Below, in pieces: positions 42,023-54,078 of a DNA stretch of 64,000 nt (position 1 is its first letter; each line of letters begins with the position of its first letter). The position numbers and the translations under genes are program-made. A model generated the notes under the pieces. The model saw only the letters and a program-made list of their open reading frames with translations. It ran no database searches and was not told the DNA's origin. The DNA is from Urechis unicinctus (Eukaryota; Annelida; Polychaeta; Xenopneusta; Urechidae): assembly GCA_034190875.2 (NCBI GenBank), contig CM067349.1, forward strand, positions 9,485,933-9,549,932, read 5' to 3'.

Positions 42023-42487
42023 CTCTCATACAAGTGTATGTCACCTCCAGGAAGGCCCGCACGTTTTCTAGGCAGCCGTCAGAGCTGTGTAACCGCTCGT
42101 TAGGGACACCAACACGACACTGTCTCACGCCAGAACACTCATCATCCAGGAGGTCCGTTACATCACTAACACACCTGGACGGAGTCTGCCCCTCCTTAAA
42201 GCACCCGTTAGCTCCCATGCGGCCATACCGGGCTCGCTCTGTAATGATCAGCTCATTCGTGCCGCACCTCGGCTGGTATGTCTCGAATGGACATACCTGT
42301 TGTGTCTCCCCTGAAACCGCACCAACCCCATACCGATAACATATATAATAACTCCATGAATATGAACTCGGTTTCAATCGACAAGAGTAGGCCATACACG
42401 TCTCCTACCTGACACAATCGACCAGCGGAGTAATAATGATAAAACACTGAGGTGTAATCCGCGGGTACAAACGCTAGCAGCCGCCAT
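42023..42487 (-). CDS. U16: variable lectin unit
   Basis: Exon 1 42409-42487 (ATG 42487, 26 codons, start M-A-A-A-S-V-C, end W-S-I-V-S-G, without the G-Y-H tail). Exon 2 42023-42310, 288 nt, eight cysteines, Y-G-R-M-G-A-N, start G-E-T-Q-Q-V-C. The intron is only 98 nt. Confidence 0.85.

Positions 42488-42621
42488 TATACACAGTCAA
42501 TAATCGCACACAGCGATCGTTCTCCACATGAGGACCATAAGGTCTGACAGACATCGCACGTATACTGATTCGCCGATACGCATCCGCGGGTACGAGGTGA
42601 ACGGTACAACCAAGCATACAC

Positions 42622-42645
42622 GCACTGTGAACGAAAACTGTTATC
42622..42645 (-). promoter_or_regulatory. 24-bp array element, U16
   Basis: GCACTGTG-N10-GTTATC (one change), 135 bp 5' of the ATG. Confidence 0.74.

Positions 42646-42806
42646 ATTGACATTGTCCGTTTTCAGCATCGGGATATGAGTGAAGACCCAAGCCAAGCAA
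42701 TGTACTCCATGCGGAGAGACCCCACTGAGTGATGATGTAACATGAGGTGCTATGAACATTGGGTAATATTGTATTTAGAAGTTCAATATATATTTAGACA
42801 TCCTAC

Positions 42807-43337
42807 CAGGTACACATATGAAGACGGCATCAAGATATCCGATCACTTTCATGGTACACGAGGGTTTCACGTGAAACTCCTCATTAGGAACACTGACGTC
42901 ACACTGCCTCATCCCAGAGCACCTGCTGTCTACTACCTCTGTGACGTCACACACCGTCTCCTCCTCATCAGGCGTATCAAAGCACCTGTTGTCACCTGCC
43001 CGGCCATATCTGGCCTGTCTGATCACTAACACTTCCCCGGAGTTACACCTGGGTGTAAATGTTTGGAACGGACAAGTCTCTCGATGCTGCTCTGCAAATA
43101 CATAACCAACACAGTACAGCATACTGATCAGAACTAATGATACTGGCATATTTTACCTCCATAGAATAACTTATTTCCTTTAGACGAACTTGTTCTGCAC
43201 GTATCAGGCGGTTTTCATTGATTGAAGCAACTATTAACTTAATGAAGCAGGAAGCGCGAATTCTATTCACCTGTCTGTTGCATGTAGCCCACGATCACAC
43301 CCAGTTGACCACACCATAACACAAACACAGATGTCAT
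42807..43337 (-). CDS. U17: variable lectin unit
   Basis: Exon 1 43271-43337 (ATG 43337, 22 codons, start M-T-S-V-F-V-L-W, end G-Y-M-Q-Q-T-G). Exon 2 42807-43091, 285 nt, eight cysteines, Y-G-R-A-G-D-N, acidic D-E-E-E loop. An ATG at 43149, inside the intron, also opens a hydrophobic leader in frame with exon 2, so an alternative start from intron sequence is possible. Confidence 0.84.

Positions 43338-43492
43338 CCACAGACACGACAATGCTTGGGGGAGCATATCGACAGCTTTTCAATGCCCTTACGTATAACA
43401 CCACCTTCGCTCTGGTATCGCAAACTACAAACACGGCCTCAAATACGACCATAATACGCGCGGCAGAATCGGGCTAAAACAGCGAGAACCCC

Positions 43493-43516
43493 GCACTGTG
43501 CATCCGAACTGTTAAC
43493..43516 (-). promoter_or_regulatory. 24-bp array element, U17
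   Basis: GCACTGTG-N10-GTTAAC, 156 bp 5' of the exon 1 ATG. Confidence 0.77.

Positions 43517-43731
43517 ATTGTCCTCTGGAATGCTAGTATTGACAATCTCTCGTATCCCCGGTGTAACGAGGGAAAGATAATAGCGGCCATAGACAAACCA
43601 ACAGATGAATGAATGAATAATCAAAATATTCATGAACAAATGAATGATCGAATGAATGATCCAAGCCGAATATCTACAATCAAACGATTGAGTGATAATA
43701 AATGATAACAAGTCATAATGGTCGGCAATAC

Positions 43732-44200
43732 CTGCTATACAAGAGTAAGACACCTCAAAAAAGCTCATAGCACGCCTGAAGCAGTCGTTGGTGGCACTGA
43801 ACTGTGGATTAGGAACGTGGACCTCACACTGCCTCAGACCAGCACACACGCCGTCCGCTATACCCAGCACATCACTCACACAGTCCGAGTAATGGCCGTC
43901 CAACTCGAAACATTGGTTAGGTGATACTTGTCCGTACAGGGCTGTGTTCATTAGAATAGCGCCATTTTGATTACACCGCGGAGTGAAGCTGTGGAACTGA
44001 CAGATCTGATGCTTCCCACCTAAAATAACAAATCGCATCCAGATCACAACTTGATTCTGAGTATTCCACTGATGAGAATATAAATGTATGCTAACGTATT
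44101 AGGCGTAAAGCAGCAACAGCCTACCGGGTTGGTGATATCCGACGGCGCTCGTTAAGGTACACAACGTGAGCATCAACACTGACGCGTGTAAACCTCGCAT
43732..44200 (-). CDS. U18: variable lectin unit, first of the distal subfamily
   Basis: Exon 1 44125-44200 (ATG 44200, 25 codons, start M-R-G-L-H-A-S-V, end V-G-Y-H-Q-P-G). Exon 2 43732-44019, 288 nt, eight cysteines, Y-G-Q-V-S-P-N. From here to U39 the Y-G-R motif is Y-G-Q or Y-G-H and most exon 1 tails read G-Y-H-x-P-G. A TTCATT-rich tract lies 70-130 nt past the donor. Confidence 0.9.

Positions 44201-44353
44201 TTCGTCAACAGAATGATGTCAACTCCAAATAAACTACACACATACACGCGCACTCCACAGCGAGCTGCCGACAGCCTTACGAGTCAACTGCTGACAAGGC
44301 CAGTCTGCAGTATACCCCACTAACAAACGCCTCTTCCGTGATAGACATTATTG

Positions 44354-44377
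44354 GCACTGTGCATCAAAACTGTTAAC
44354..44377 (-). promoter_or_regulatory. 24-bp array element, U18
   Basis: GCACTGTG-N10-GTTAAC, 154 bp 5' of the ATG. Confidence 0.78.

Positions 44378-44678
44378 TTTAGCAAGGTAACAGCGATATA
44401 GAACAATAGCTGCTTTCAACACGATAGCGCCGCGGGGAACAATTATACAATGTATATCTATATAACCCCCCTATGCAAGGACGGTGGTGCCGGCGGAGAA
44501 TAGGTGGAGTGGGAACATGGATTGAAGATGTCCATTGTTCCGCATAGCAATATGTCAGAGAATAAGGAGGAGGGGGGATGGGGGTGGGGGTGGTGGAAGG
44601 GTGTATGAACCGCAGATGTTGTACACAAGTGCATAAACGGTCTTCCATAAGGACAGAGGCTGTACAAGTTGTCAATAC

Positions 44679-45157
44679 CTGGAGTACACGAGTAGGACGC
44701 GTCGAAGAAACTCATGGTTCGCCGGAGACATTCCTTGGTAGCGCTGAATGGGGCGTATGGGATAGCTATCTCACACTGCCTCACGCCGGAACACACTCCG
44801 TCCGCGAGACCAAGTACGTCACTCACACAGTCCGAGTAATTATCGTCCATTTCAAAGCACCTGTTCGGGGCTACCTGTCCGTATAACGCCGAGCTCATCA
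44901 TAATGACGGCGTCAGGGTTACATCGCGGGGTGAAGCTGTCAAAATGGCAGATCTGGTGATTTCCGCCTAAAGGGATAAATCACAACCTCTCTTAGCATGC
45001 TACAGACAATGCAATCATTGACTACATACCACATTATGCACAGCCTTTACCGCAGATGGATATGTGCGAGCCGCTTACCGGGTGTATGGTATCCGACAGC
45101 CCTCGTCATGATAAAGCTCATTATAGTCACGACACTATAAACACATACAGCTCCCAT
44679..45157 (-). CDS. U19: variable lectin unit
   Basis: Exon 1 45079-45157 (ATG 45157, 26 codons, start M-G-A-V-C-V-Y, end V-G-Y-H-T-P-G). Exon 2 44679-44966, 288 nt, eight cysteines, Y-G-Q-V-A-P-N, closest to U18 (both have Y-S-D-C-V-S-D-V-L-G and S-F-F-[ED]-[VA]-S-Y-S-C). Confidence 0.9.

Positions 45158-45303
45158 TCTACGCGCGGTGTAATGACAGACAGAGGGTTAATCCTACGTC
45201 CGTCGTTCTACGGCGCATGCAACGGTCGAACTGTGCAAGAACTATCGTAAACGAATCTATATCTAGGTCACATATACGCTACGCGGCCCTTCGAATTGGG
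45301 TTG

Positions 45304-45327
45304 GCACTGTGAACTGAAACTGTTAAC
45304..45327 (-). promoter_or_regulatory. 24-bp array element, U19
   Basis: GCACTGTG-N10-GTTAAC, 147 bp 5' of the ATG. Confidence 0.78.

Positions 45328-45545
45328 TTTACCACGGTCGTTGTAAGCGTTATACGAATCTCATAATCACGAATATACCGATTTGTTAGGTTCTCAATCA
45401 AATTGAAACACGAATGAATGATCAAATGAATGTATGAATGAATGAATGAATGAATGAATGAATGGCAGAAAGTCGAGTTAGGAACTTGATAAGTAAACAC
45501 CAAGATGAAGAGATGATTAAAGAAATCATCACTCGCTAATAATAC

Positions 45546-46066
45546 CTTTAACACAAGTATAGGCGCTTTCGAAGTAGCCTGTAGCTTGCTTGAAGCAATC
45601 ACTTGTAGCACTGAATTGCTCATCAGGTATGAGTACCTCACACACCCTCAACCCGGAGCACATATCATCCGCTATCCCAAGCACATCACTGACACAGTGC
45701 CGGAAATCGTCCAGGAGAGTGAAGCACCTGTTGGGCGCTACCTGCCCATATAGAGCCGTGGTTAGAATCATCACAGCGCCTTGATTACACCTGGCCGTGA
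45801 AGCGCTCAAATTGGCACACCTGGTGAACCCCACCTATTATTGGAACCAGAAATACCGAGCTAAATTGATTCCAAGGAATTGATATCTCGTCACAATTGGC
45901 AATGGAATGTTTATATGTTATGGGTGTTGACAGTCCGATATGGAATGGAAAACGACTGAACGACTGAGTGAATGATCGTACCTGGGTTATGATATCCGAA
46001 CACACAACATAGAGTGGTGCATATTAGAGAAATCCCTCGTAATACCATGCGCCGCGGAGCAAACAT
45546..46066 (-). CDS. U20: variable lectin unit
   Basis: Exon 1 45982-46066 (ATG 46066, 28 codons, start M-F-A-P-R-R-M-V, end F-G-Y-H-N-P-G). Exon 2 45546-45833, 288 nt, eight cysteines, Y-G-Q-V-A-P-N, R-H-C-V-S-D. A long (GAAT)n tract (plus strand) at about 45415-45465 follows the donor. Confidence 0.9.

Positions 46067-46202
46067 TCTGCCAAACGCACCCTAAAATGTCCACCTCAAT
46101 GTTTACGAAATCAACTGCACTGATGACTTCTACGGGCAAGCACTACTGGATGTGTAAGACCAATATTCGCCCCGATTATAGCGCCTGTCGCCGCAACAAG
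46201 TA

Positions 46203-46226
46203 GCACTGTGAAAGGAAACTGTTAAC
46203..46226 (-). promoter_or_regulatory. 24-bp array element, U20
   Basis: GCACTGTG-N10-GTTAAC, 137 bp 5' of the ATG. Confidence 0.78.

Positions 46227-46499
46227 ATAAACACCATACCGTACATAGCGGTACCACTCTTGTGCGCCCACGCGTCACAGGGCTACTGGTTATAAGCGTC
46301 CTCGGTACATAGTGGTACACCACTAGTACTGGTCAGGAGAGATTGTCGAGTGAATGAAGGAATCAATGAAGGAATGAATGAAATTATGAACGGAGATTGA
46401 ATAAAAGAGTAGATTGACTGATGACTGGATGAATGACAATAACATGTCACGTGGGGTTGCAGACATTTGTGAAACCTCATCACTAGTTGACCAGCCTAC

Positions 46500-46970
46500 C
46501 TGTCAGACACGAGTAGGACACTTCAAAATAGCTCATGGCCTGCCGGAAACACTGCCGGGTACCACTGAACTGCGCATTAGGGATCATCACCTCACATTGT
46601 CGTATCCCAGAGCACATCCCGTCCGCTATCCCAAGCACATTGCTGACACAATCCGAGAAATCCAACAACTCAAAGCACGTGTTTGGCGCCACCTGCCCGT
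46701 ACATAGCGCGGTTGATTACGATGACGTCATGCTGCGGACATCTTGGTGTGAAACTGTGAAACTGGCAGATCTGGTGATCCCCATCTACAAGAGTTAAACC
46801 ACACTTAAACTATGAGCTTCTTGAACACGAAAATACCGCTACGACAGACAGACGAATGCCGAATATCACATAGAGACAGAGTAAGGCCTACCGGGTCGAT
46901 GATATCCGACAGTACACGGCAACATCGTGCTGTAAATAACCACCAGCTCTAACAAAGTAAGACTCGTCAT
46500..46970 (-). CDS. U21: variable lectin unit
   Basis: Exon 1 46892-46970 (ATG 46970, 26 codons, start M-T-S-L-T-L-L, end V-G-Y-H-R-P-G). Exon 2 46500-46784, 285 nt, eight cysteines, Y-G-Q-V-A-P-N-T-C, one codon shorter in the loop before Cys 4 (L-L-D-F-S-D-C). Confidence 0.9.

Positions 46971-47139
46971 TGCTATTTGTCCCATAGAACCACGTGGATT
47001 GTTGACACAGTGGAACGACAACTTGTTTATACGCCATGGCACCACGGGTAACGCCGTCCCTTCCACGTCCGACTGACAACCCGACTATACACGCTCAGGC
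47101 GTCTAACTCTCACACAACGCTTGGCGAAATATCGCCAAT

Positions 47140-47163
47140 GCACTGTGCATGAAAATTGTTAAC
47140..47163 (-). promoter_or_regulatory. 24-bp array element, U21
   Basis: GCACTGTG-N10-GTTAAC, 170 bp 5' of the ATG. Confidence 0.78.

Positions 47164-47421
47164 TTTCACTGGATGATTTCATCGCAGTAACACATGAGAC
47201 CGCATAGAAACATACAGCACACATAACCTAAACCAACATAGCGCGTCGCAAAAGATCAAGTATCGCTAGGCAGGTTTACGCCAGAGAATCGACATCGAGA
47301 GCGGACAGATTTGTCATCAACTTGTATTGGACGGACTGGATGAAAGCATGAAAACATGGATTATTGTACAGATGGACGATGAATAGTTTGTGCCTCGCGG
47401 ACTTTCAACGCGACATGTTAC

Positions 47422-47889
47422 CTGTCAGACACGTGAACGAAACTTCTAAGTATCCCGTAGCTTGCTTGAAGCAGTCGTTGGTGGCACTGAATGGGGCGTT
47501 AGGAACGGGGACCTCACACTGCCTCAGTCCGGAACACATGCTGTCCGATATCCCGAGGACATCACTGACACAGAGGGGTGAGTCCGTGTGAAGGTCAAAG
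47601 CACCTATTTGGCGCTACCTGTCCGTACATAGCCCTGGTCATCACAACAACGCTGTTCTGGTTGCATCTGGGAATAAAATTCTCCCATTGACAAATCTGGA
47701 GCTCGCCGCCTATAATAGCAGACATCAACAATAGTTGGACGACGTGAAGTAGGACAGTGATGCCGGAGAAGTCGAAGTCATTCTAGCGCAGCATCAGTAA
47801 TGTAAACGGCTCCTACCTGGCTTGTGATATCCGGATGTGCATCTCACTAGATATATTATAATTATACACAAAGCTTCCGCGTAAACCAT
47422..47889 (-). CDS. U22: variable lectin unit
   Basis: Exon 1 47817-47889 (ATG 47889, 24 codons, start M-V-Y-A-E-A-L, end S-G-Y-H-K-P-G). Exon 2 47422-47709, 288 nt, eight cysteines, Y-G-Q-V-A-P-N, start G-G-E-L-Q-I-C (Leu-Gln in place of the usual His-Gln). Confidence 0.9.

Positions 47890-48024
47890 GCTGAGTATAG
47901 TTGACCAGAAATTATGGTAACATAACCCTCTCCTACACTCGCGTACAACACACTACTCATCAGCAAGGGAGGTTACCGGCCAACCTCGTCTCTAGGGCCT
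48001 AACTGGAGTGATGAAAGCCTTCCT

Positions 48025-48048
48025 GCACTGTGATCTTAAACTGTTAAC
48025..48048 (-). promoter_or_regulatory. 24-bp array element, U22
   Basis: GCACTGTG-N10-GTTAAC, 136 bp 5' of the ATG. Confidence 0.78.

Positions 48049-48470
48049 TTTAACACGACCACAGCCGTGGGGCACATATGCCAGTTAACAGTGGTGTAAG
48101 TAATAGGGTTTTCAAACAATCGGGAGAAGAAAGGGTAAGTCAAACATCACCTAAAGGCAGACTGCTGTCACAACAGACCATCAGCATTAAGACGACATGA
48201 TAAGGCGAATAAAATAACTGAATTGTCATCAGCAAAAGCGGCGTATTGTCAAAATCAATTCGAGAGAGTTAAGACAAGTGGAAATGGGAAACGGTAAATG
48301 AATCAACGAATGCCCAAGGGAGTCAATTGGCGATGAATGAATGAACGGAATGATGGATGGACAGATGGGCGGATGGACGGATGGATGGCCGGACGGAAGG
48401 ATGGACGGAGGATGGACGGACGGAATGGATGGACGGACAGAAAGTTGGATGTTAGCTGCTGATTTCGTAC

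Positions 48471-48947
48471 CTGCGAGACAGGAGTAAGACACCTGGAAAT
48501 AACTCATGGCCTGTCTTAAGCACTCGTTTGTAGCGGTGAACTCCCCGTTAGGTATCTGTACCTCACATTGCCTCAGACCGGAACACATCCCGTCCGCTAT
48601 CGCCCGGACATCACTGACACAGCCCGTGAAGTCAGCGTGAAGCTCGAAGCACCTGTTAGGCGCTACATGGCCGTATTGAGCTGAGGTGATTGAAATCACG
48701 CTGTTCTGGTTACACCTGGGAGTGAAGCTCTCTACCAGGCAGATCTGGTGACCTTCACCTGTATAATCGTAAATGTAATTAAGCGAAACATTTCGTTTGT
48801 CTGCGAACTCAAAACTCGAATTTGTCAAACTGATTTGGATATGAGCTTTACTGTACACCTACCAGGCCTGTTATATCCCGCTACCCGTGTACACACGGCG
48901 AACAACACGAATACCGCTTGTAATAGCGAAATATCCATGCTAACCAT
48471..48947 (-). CDS. U23: variable lectin unit
   Basis: Exon 1 48863-48947 (ATG 48947, 28 codons, start M-V-S-M-D-I-S, end A-G-Y-N-R-P-G). Exon 2 48471-48758, 288 nt, eight cysteines, Y-G-H-V-A-P-N. 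Its middle (H-A-D-F-T-G-C-V-S-D-V-R-A-I-A-D) is nearly identical at DNA level to U27 and U31. A GGATGGAC-rich stretch at about 48350-48440 follows the donor. Confidence 0.9.

Positions 48948-49072
48948 GATGTCAATAGTCAGTTGAATATATGCAAACAAGTCTATCCCATATGACCGTC
49001 AGGACTTCTACTAACTGACGTAGACTACAAGCGGCGCTATCACTGCCTGCTAGGAGTGCACTGGACAGCCTT

Positions 49073-49096
49073 GCACTGTGAACTAAAATTGTTAAC
49073..49096 (-). promoter_or_regulatory. 24-bp array element, U23
   Basis: GCACTGTG-N10-GTTAAC, 126 bp 5' of the ATG. Confidence 0.78.

Positions 49097-49556
49097 TTGG
49101 ACGCAACCGCCCAAAGTCGGTTGGATAAAAGGATATATATACGCCTGTAATTCAACCTTAACAATGTACGAAGTGATTTCTTAACACCAACTCAACAATA
49201 AGCAGTCAAATATATAAGACTATTGAATCACGACCCTGTACTGAAACAGATACACAGAAAAAACCCCTAAAGTATGCCTATCTGATATTGACTTTACGCA
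49301 ATCTCATATCTGGACGGAAAATTATGATCATCCAGACAAAGGGTGACATATTGAATAAATGAGGACAATAGAATGAATAGAAGAATGAATGTTAATGACA
49401 GTGATGACAGAATGAAAAGAATGAATGGGTATGACAGAATGGATGGGGAGAATGGATGGGGACAATAGAAGGAATGGCAGATTTAAATGGGGATGACAGC
49501 ATGACTGGGGATGACAGGATGAGAGAGTGATACTCCCTAATTAACGGATTATCTAC

Positions 49557-50031
49557 CTGTAAGACAAGAAAACGCGACTTCATAATAGCTCATGGCCTGC
49601 TTCAGACACTCGTTAGTGGCGCTGAAGTCGGCGTTTGGTATAGGCACTTCACACTGCCTCAACCCAGAGCACATACTGTCAGATACTCCAAGCACATCGC
49701 TTACACAATGCGCGAAATCAGGGTGGAGTTGAAAGCACCGGTTTGGCGCTACCTGCCCGTACATAGCCTTCTTCATGATGACCACACTGCCCTGACCACA
49801 TCGCGGGGTAAAGTTCTCCCACTGACATATCTGGTAGTCGCCATCTACAATGTAAACAGCACCATTCGCTGACCCATACGTTCCTCTCAGTTTCTATTTA
49901 ATTGTACTATCCTTAGTATTATATCCGAAACTATGCGGCCATTGCCTACCTGGATTATGATATCCCAATGCGCAGCTTATCAAAGTGACAACAAATGTGC
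50001 ACAGGTATATGACGGATACCGTATAATCCAT
49557..50031 (-). CDS. U24: variable lectin unit
   Basis: Exon 1 49950-50031 (ATG 50031, 27 codons, start M-D-Y-T-V-S-V, end L-G-Y-H-N-P-G). Exon 2 49557-49844, 288 nt, eight cysteines, Y-G-Q-V-A-P-N, start D-G-D-Y-Q-I-C. AATGAATG-type tracts follow the donor at about 49350-49450. Confidence 0.9.

Positions 50032-50175
50032 CCTGTCATCGACAGCACCAAGTTAACCACCTTCTCAACGTCTGGTAGGCACTATAACTTCGCTATGTGC
50101 ATTCATCGTGGCCTCGTATACTTAACTGCATGCTGCCCGCTTACTAACGACACAATTCCGAAAGCAGAACACTAT

Positions 50176-50199
50176 GCACTGGGCACAAAAACTGTTAAC
50176..50199 (-). promoter_or_regulatory. 24-bp array element, U24
   Basis: GCACTGGG-N10-GTTAAC (one change), 145 bp 5' of the ATG. 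Confidence 0.76.

Positions 50200-50614
50200 A
50201 TTGACCTCGCGAATCCAGATGGTGCAATACTACTAACTACTCGGTAGACGAGACCTTATCGAAAACGAATTAAATGCTTCGACGCATACGACATCTGAAC
50301 CCACGCCAAATACATCAATATTTGGTCGACGGAATCGCGAGCTAACTACAGCTACTCCGAACCATTTATATAGGACACGGATCGGTAGCTCAAGGTCCGC
50401 TCAGACGAATGCCTTCATCGTTATTTTACAAAAATATGTAAAACAAGCAAGCACGATGAATAACACGGAGTTAAAGCGTCATAACCTGTTAAAAGTGTAT
50501 TCACAAAAACAATTCGCGCTCAATGTAGGGATCGTTTTCTGGATGATGGAGTTGTAATAGGATGGATGAATGAGCCTGGCATCAGTGAGCCGGGCGGCGG
50601 TGTGTACAGCCTAC

Positions 50615-51078
50615 CTGTCTTACAGCTGTACATCACGTCAAAATATACAGCCGTCCTCTTGAAACACTCCATGACAGCTCCGAACTCCGTGTTAGGGATG
50701 TGGACCTCACACTGGCTCCGTCCTGAACACATGCTGTCAACCAGCCCCACCACGTCCCCTACACACTGGGAATAGTTCTCATCCAGCTCAAAGCACCTGT
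50801 TAGGCGCTACCTGTCCGTACAGGGCTGTGGTTACCATTACGATGCTCCCCTGGTTGCATCTGGCGCCGAATACCTCCGCCAGACAAACCTGATGAACACG
50901 ACCTACAAACGGGGTACCCAATTACCAAATTAATGTTACCAAAGACATTGTCATATGCGTAATCCTATCTCGAAATCGACCAGAAGCGTACTCCTGTGAT
51001 TGCTTGGATGGTCCTACCTGGGCTCTGATATCCCGATACAGCGTAGACGAAACCCACACATAAAATAACCGTTCTCAT
50615..51078 (-). CDS. U25: variable lectin unit
   Basis: Exon 1 51018-51078 (ATG 51078, 20 codons, start M-R-T-V-I-L-C, end S-G-Y-Q-S-P-G). Exon 2 50615-50902, 288 nt, eight cysteines, Y-G-Q-V-A-P-N, C-terminal part T-E-F-G-A-V-M-E-C-F-K-R as in U28. Confidence 0.9.

Positions 51079-51240
51079 AGTTTACCACTCTGTATCATGT
51101 TGACATGTATTGTATATATCCGACGCGCCAACAAATCGGGGATACTGTCTGCACATACACACCAGCGTGGACAGAACATTGGCAAGGAAACTCAACTTGG
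51201 GCCATTTGTATAGACACTTCGGCAACCAGCGACAGAAGAT

Positions 51241-51264
51241 GCACTGTGAATAAGAACTGTTAAC
51241..51264 (-). promoter_or_regulatory. 24-bp array element, U25
   Basis: GCACTGTG-N10-GTTAAC, 163 bp 5' of the ATG. Confidence 0.78.

Positions 51265-51675
51265 ATGAACATGTCATGTCCGAACGTGCTGTCAACCACA
51301 AACCCACTGCTGGGTAGACTGCATAAAACCAATATATTGTTACGTGACGGGATAAAGAAGGAAATGGAACAAAGGCCCGTATTGTATATAGCTGTGTGTG
51401 ATGGTGGAACGAGGGTTGTATGTACATGAATGCAATAGAGCTATAAATATCGAGAAAATATCGCCTCATACGCGTCACGGGCACAACAACAGGGTGTGTT
51501 TTCCTCCAAATGCAAGATGACAATTCGATCACTAGTAAATGGCTAATGAGAACCTATGGCCGACGCTTATTTCTCACAGACATGATTGTGAAACGGGACG
51601 ATGCGCTTGGTTGCACGGATGACACAATGACGGGTGGTAGGAATGAGGTTATTTTCGAACTGGAGACAAGTTTAC

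Positions 51676-52162
51676 CTGTTCTGCAGTGGTACATCACTTC
51701 TAAATAAGCCGAGGTTCTCCTGAAACACCCGTCAGAAGCTTGGAACTGTGCGTTGGGAATGTCCACCTCACACTGCCGTAACCCCGAGCACATGCTGTCC
51801 GTTATACCCCCTACATCACTGACACAGTCACGGAAGTCCTCGTGGAGCTCAAAGCACCTGTTAGGCGCTACATGGCCGTATTTAGCCGTGGTTATTAGAA
51901 TCACACCGTTCTGGTTACATCTGGGAGTGAAGCTCTCAAGTTGGCAGATCTGATGAACTTCATCTACAAAAAAGGGAGCACCATCTTTTGCTATGTAGCT
52001 TCAAACAAAACAGCAGGAAGCTTATTCTGAATCAACAAATCGATTCCACTCAAGGATCAATTGAAACAAACCTGGCCTATCATATCCTATGACGGTTTTA
52101 ATGAACACAGATGTCATCCACAAGACCCGTACATCCACTACGCGCGCTATACACCATGCCAT
51676..52162 (-). CDS. U26: variable lectin unit
   Basis: Exon 1 52072-52162 (ATG 52162, 30 codons, start M-A-W-C-I-A-R, end I-G-Y-D-R-P-G; donor GTTTGT is weaker than most). 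Exon 2 51676-51963, 288 nt, eight cysteines, Y-G-H-V-A-P-N, start D-E-V-H-Q-I-C. Confidence 0.88.

Positions 52163-52309
52163 TGCAGCGGACACAAGTGTCACTGGAGTTACGATAAAGT
52201 CGCTTGGCGAAACTATAATGCCAGTCACTTTACTGTGGAGACTACATGGCTATGTGCGACGAAGTACATTAGCATGCACAAGGGAACGGGGAACGCTGCG
52301 GAAAAATAT

Positions 52310-52333
52310 GCACTGTGCACGAAAACTGTTAAC
52310..52333 (-). promoter_or_regulatory. 24-bp array element, U26
   Basis: GCACTGTG-N10-GTTAAC, 148 bp 5' of the ATG. Confidence 0.78.

Positions 52334-52572
52334 ATTGTCAAAGTTCTTGCGTAACCCAGTCATCGAACGCGAGCAGTGATCGGGACATCGGTTAATATCT
52401 GCCGGTGTGAGGATTGTGAACCATAGTTGGGGGAGCGGATGCAAATGAATGAATAAAAATGGGCGGATGAATGATTGAACGAATAGACGATTTGAGGGTT
52501 TAGAGTCAAACAAGACCAAGTGGGGTGACAATTTAGTAAGTACACCACATTTAAGCCATGACAGCTGGGTAC

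Positions 52573-53039
52573 CTGTACTGCAGCTGAAAGTGACATCCAA
52601 ATAAACGGCCGTTCTCTTGAAGCACTCCATCCCAGCTCCAAACTCCGTGTTAGGTATGGGCACCTCACACTGCCTCAGACCGGAACACATCCCGTCCGCT
52701 ATCGCCCGGACCTCGCTGACACAGCCCGTGAAGTCAGCGTGAAGCTCGAAGCACCTGTTAGGCGCTACATGGCCGTATTTAGCAGTGTTTATTATAATGA
52801 CACTGTTCTGGTTGCATCGAGGGGTGAAGCTTTCTAACTGGCAGATCTGGTGACCTTCACCTAAATCAAACAAATCTACCAGTAAAGCACGGATGAGACG
52901 AGCCATCAATCTGATCTAATATCTTAAATACTCTATCTTATTACAGCAGGTTAATCGCCCAACCTGGGTGATGGTATCCTGAAACACGTATCACGGTAGC
53001 GCTGATACACACGAGCCACACGACTTCATGTATTCCCAT
52573..53039 (-). CDS. U27: variable lectin unit, mosaic
   Basis: Exon 1 52964-53039 (ATG 53039, 25 codons, start M-G-I-H-E-V-V, end S-G-Y-H-H-P-G). Exon 2 52573-52860, 288 nt, eight cysteines, Y-G-H-V-A-P-N. 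The N-terminal two thirds match U23 and U31 (H-A-D-F-T-G-C-V-S) while the C-terminal third matches U25 and U28 (T-E-F-G ... M-E-C-F-K-R-T-A-V-Y), so the exon looks recombinant. Confidence 0.9.

Positions 53040-53152
53040 TCTGACGTCGCCGTACATTGTGAGTAGCAGGCCTCACAAACGAACAAACAATATGGCCGAC
53101 TACAACGACGCGGTAGGCGAACATCGTTACCTATTTCAAGAACGCAACTTTG

Positions 53153-53176
53153 GCACTGTACATGAAAAGTGTTAAC
53153..53176 (-). promoter_or_regulatory. 24-bp array element, U27
   Basis: GCACTGTA-N10-GTTAAC (one change), 114 bp 5' of the ATG. Confidence 0.76.

Positions 53177-53432
53177 TTTGACACTTTTGTTACAGCAATC
53201 AACCGGTTGGAAAAGTTACAGTTGAAGTTATAAGCAAATAGTTGGGGACACAAGATAATCGAGGACAGAACTGAGAAATAAATGAATGAATAAATGAATG
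53301 ATTAAATGAATGGATGCCTTGGTGAATTATTCCACACAAAAAAAAAAGCAAATCATTGATGGAATGATTGCAGGATCAACGAATGAACTCTCCACGATTG
53401 CACCGACGCGTAAAACTGTCGGTTTTCCGTAC

Positions 53433-53897
53433 CTGCCTCGCAGCTGTACATCACGTCAAAATACACAGCCGTCCTCTTGAAACACTCCATGACTCCGAAC
53501 TCCGTGGTAGGGATCTGGACCTCACACTGCCTCCGTCCTGAACACATACTATCTACCTGCCCCAGCACGTCCCCCACACACTGGGAATAGTCCTCATCCA
53601 GCTCAAAGCACCTGTTAGGCGCTACCTGTCCGTAATGAGCCGAGTTCATTATCAATACACTGCCTTGATTACATCTCGGGTTAAAACTCTCCATCTGGCA
53701 GATCTGGTGCGCACGACCTACAAGAATCATATCACTATTCAACACAGCGTAGAAGGAACCAACAGGCATCTCTATCTTTATATATCGACGACATGATGTG
53801 TTGTGAGACGGTCCCTACCTGGAGGGTGATATCCTGACACACAGACAATACCAGCACATATCCAGAACCATACGGTAACCCAGCGCGATGACACCAT
53433..53897 (-). CDS. U28: variable lectin unit
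   Basis: Exon 1 53819-53897 (ATG 53897, 26 codons, start M-V-S-S-R-W-V, end S-G-Y-H-P-P-G). Exon 2 53433-53717, 285 nt, eight cysteines, Y-G-Q-V-A-P-N. One codon is missing before Cys 7 compared with U25 (E-F-G-V-M-E-C against E-F-G-A-V-M-E-C). Confidence 0.9.

Positions 53898-54054
53898 CCC
53901 GACACGGTGTAGTAGATTCCATACGCAGGCAAACAGCTATAACATAATGTACCTGACACGACTATCTGTCTGTCCACATTCACTGTTGATGGCTGGTCTT
54001 CTATGAAACCACGATTTAAATATGACCAACCGCATGGTGAACACTAGCTTACGC

Positions 54055-54078
54055 GCACTGTGAACGATAAGTGTTAAC
54055..54078 (-). promoter_or_regulatory. 24-bp array element, U28
   Basis: GCACTGTG-N10-GTTAAC, 158 bp 5' of the ATG. Confidence 0.78.

Noticed and set aside
43043..43149. An intronic ATG as the real start of U17
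   Set aside because: A hydrophobic leader is possible, but exon 1 at 43271-43337 has the promoter distance, phase 1 donor and G-Y-M-Q-Q-T-G tail of the array pattern, so it was preferred.
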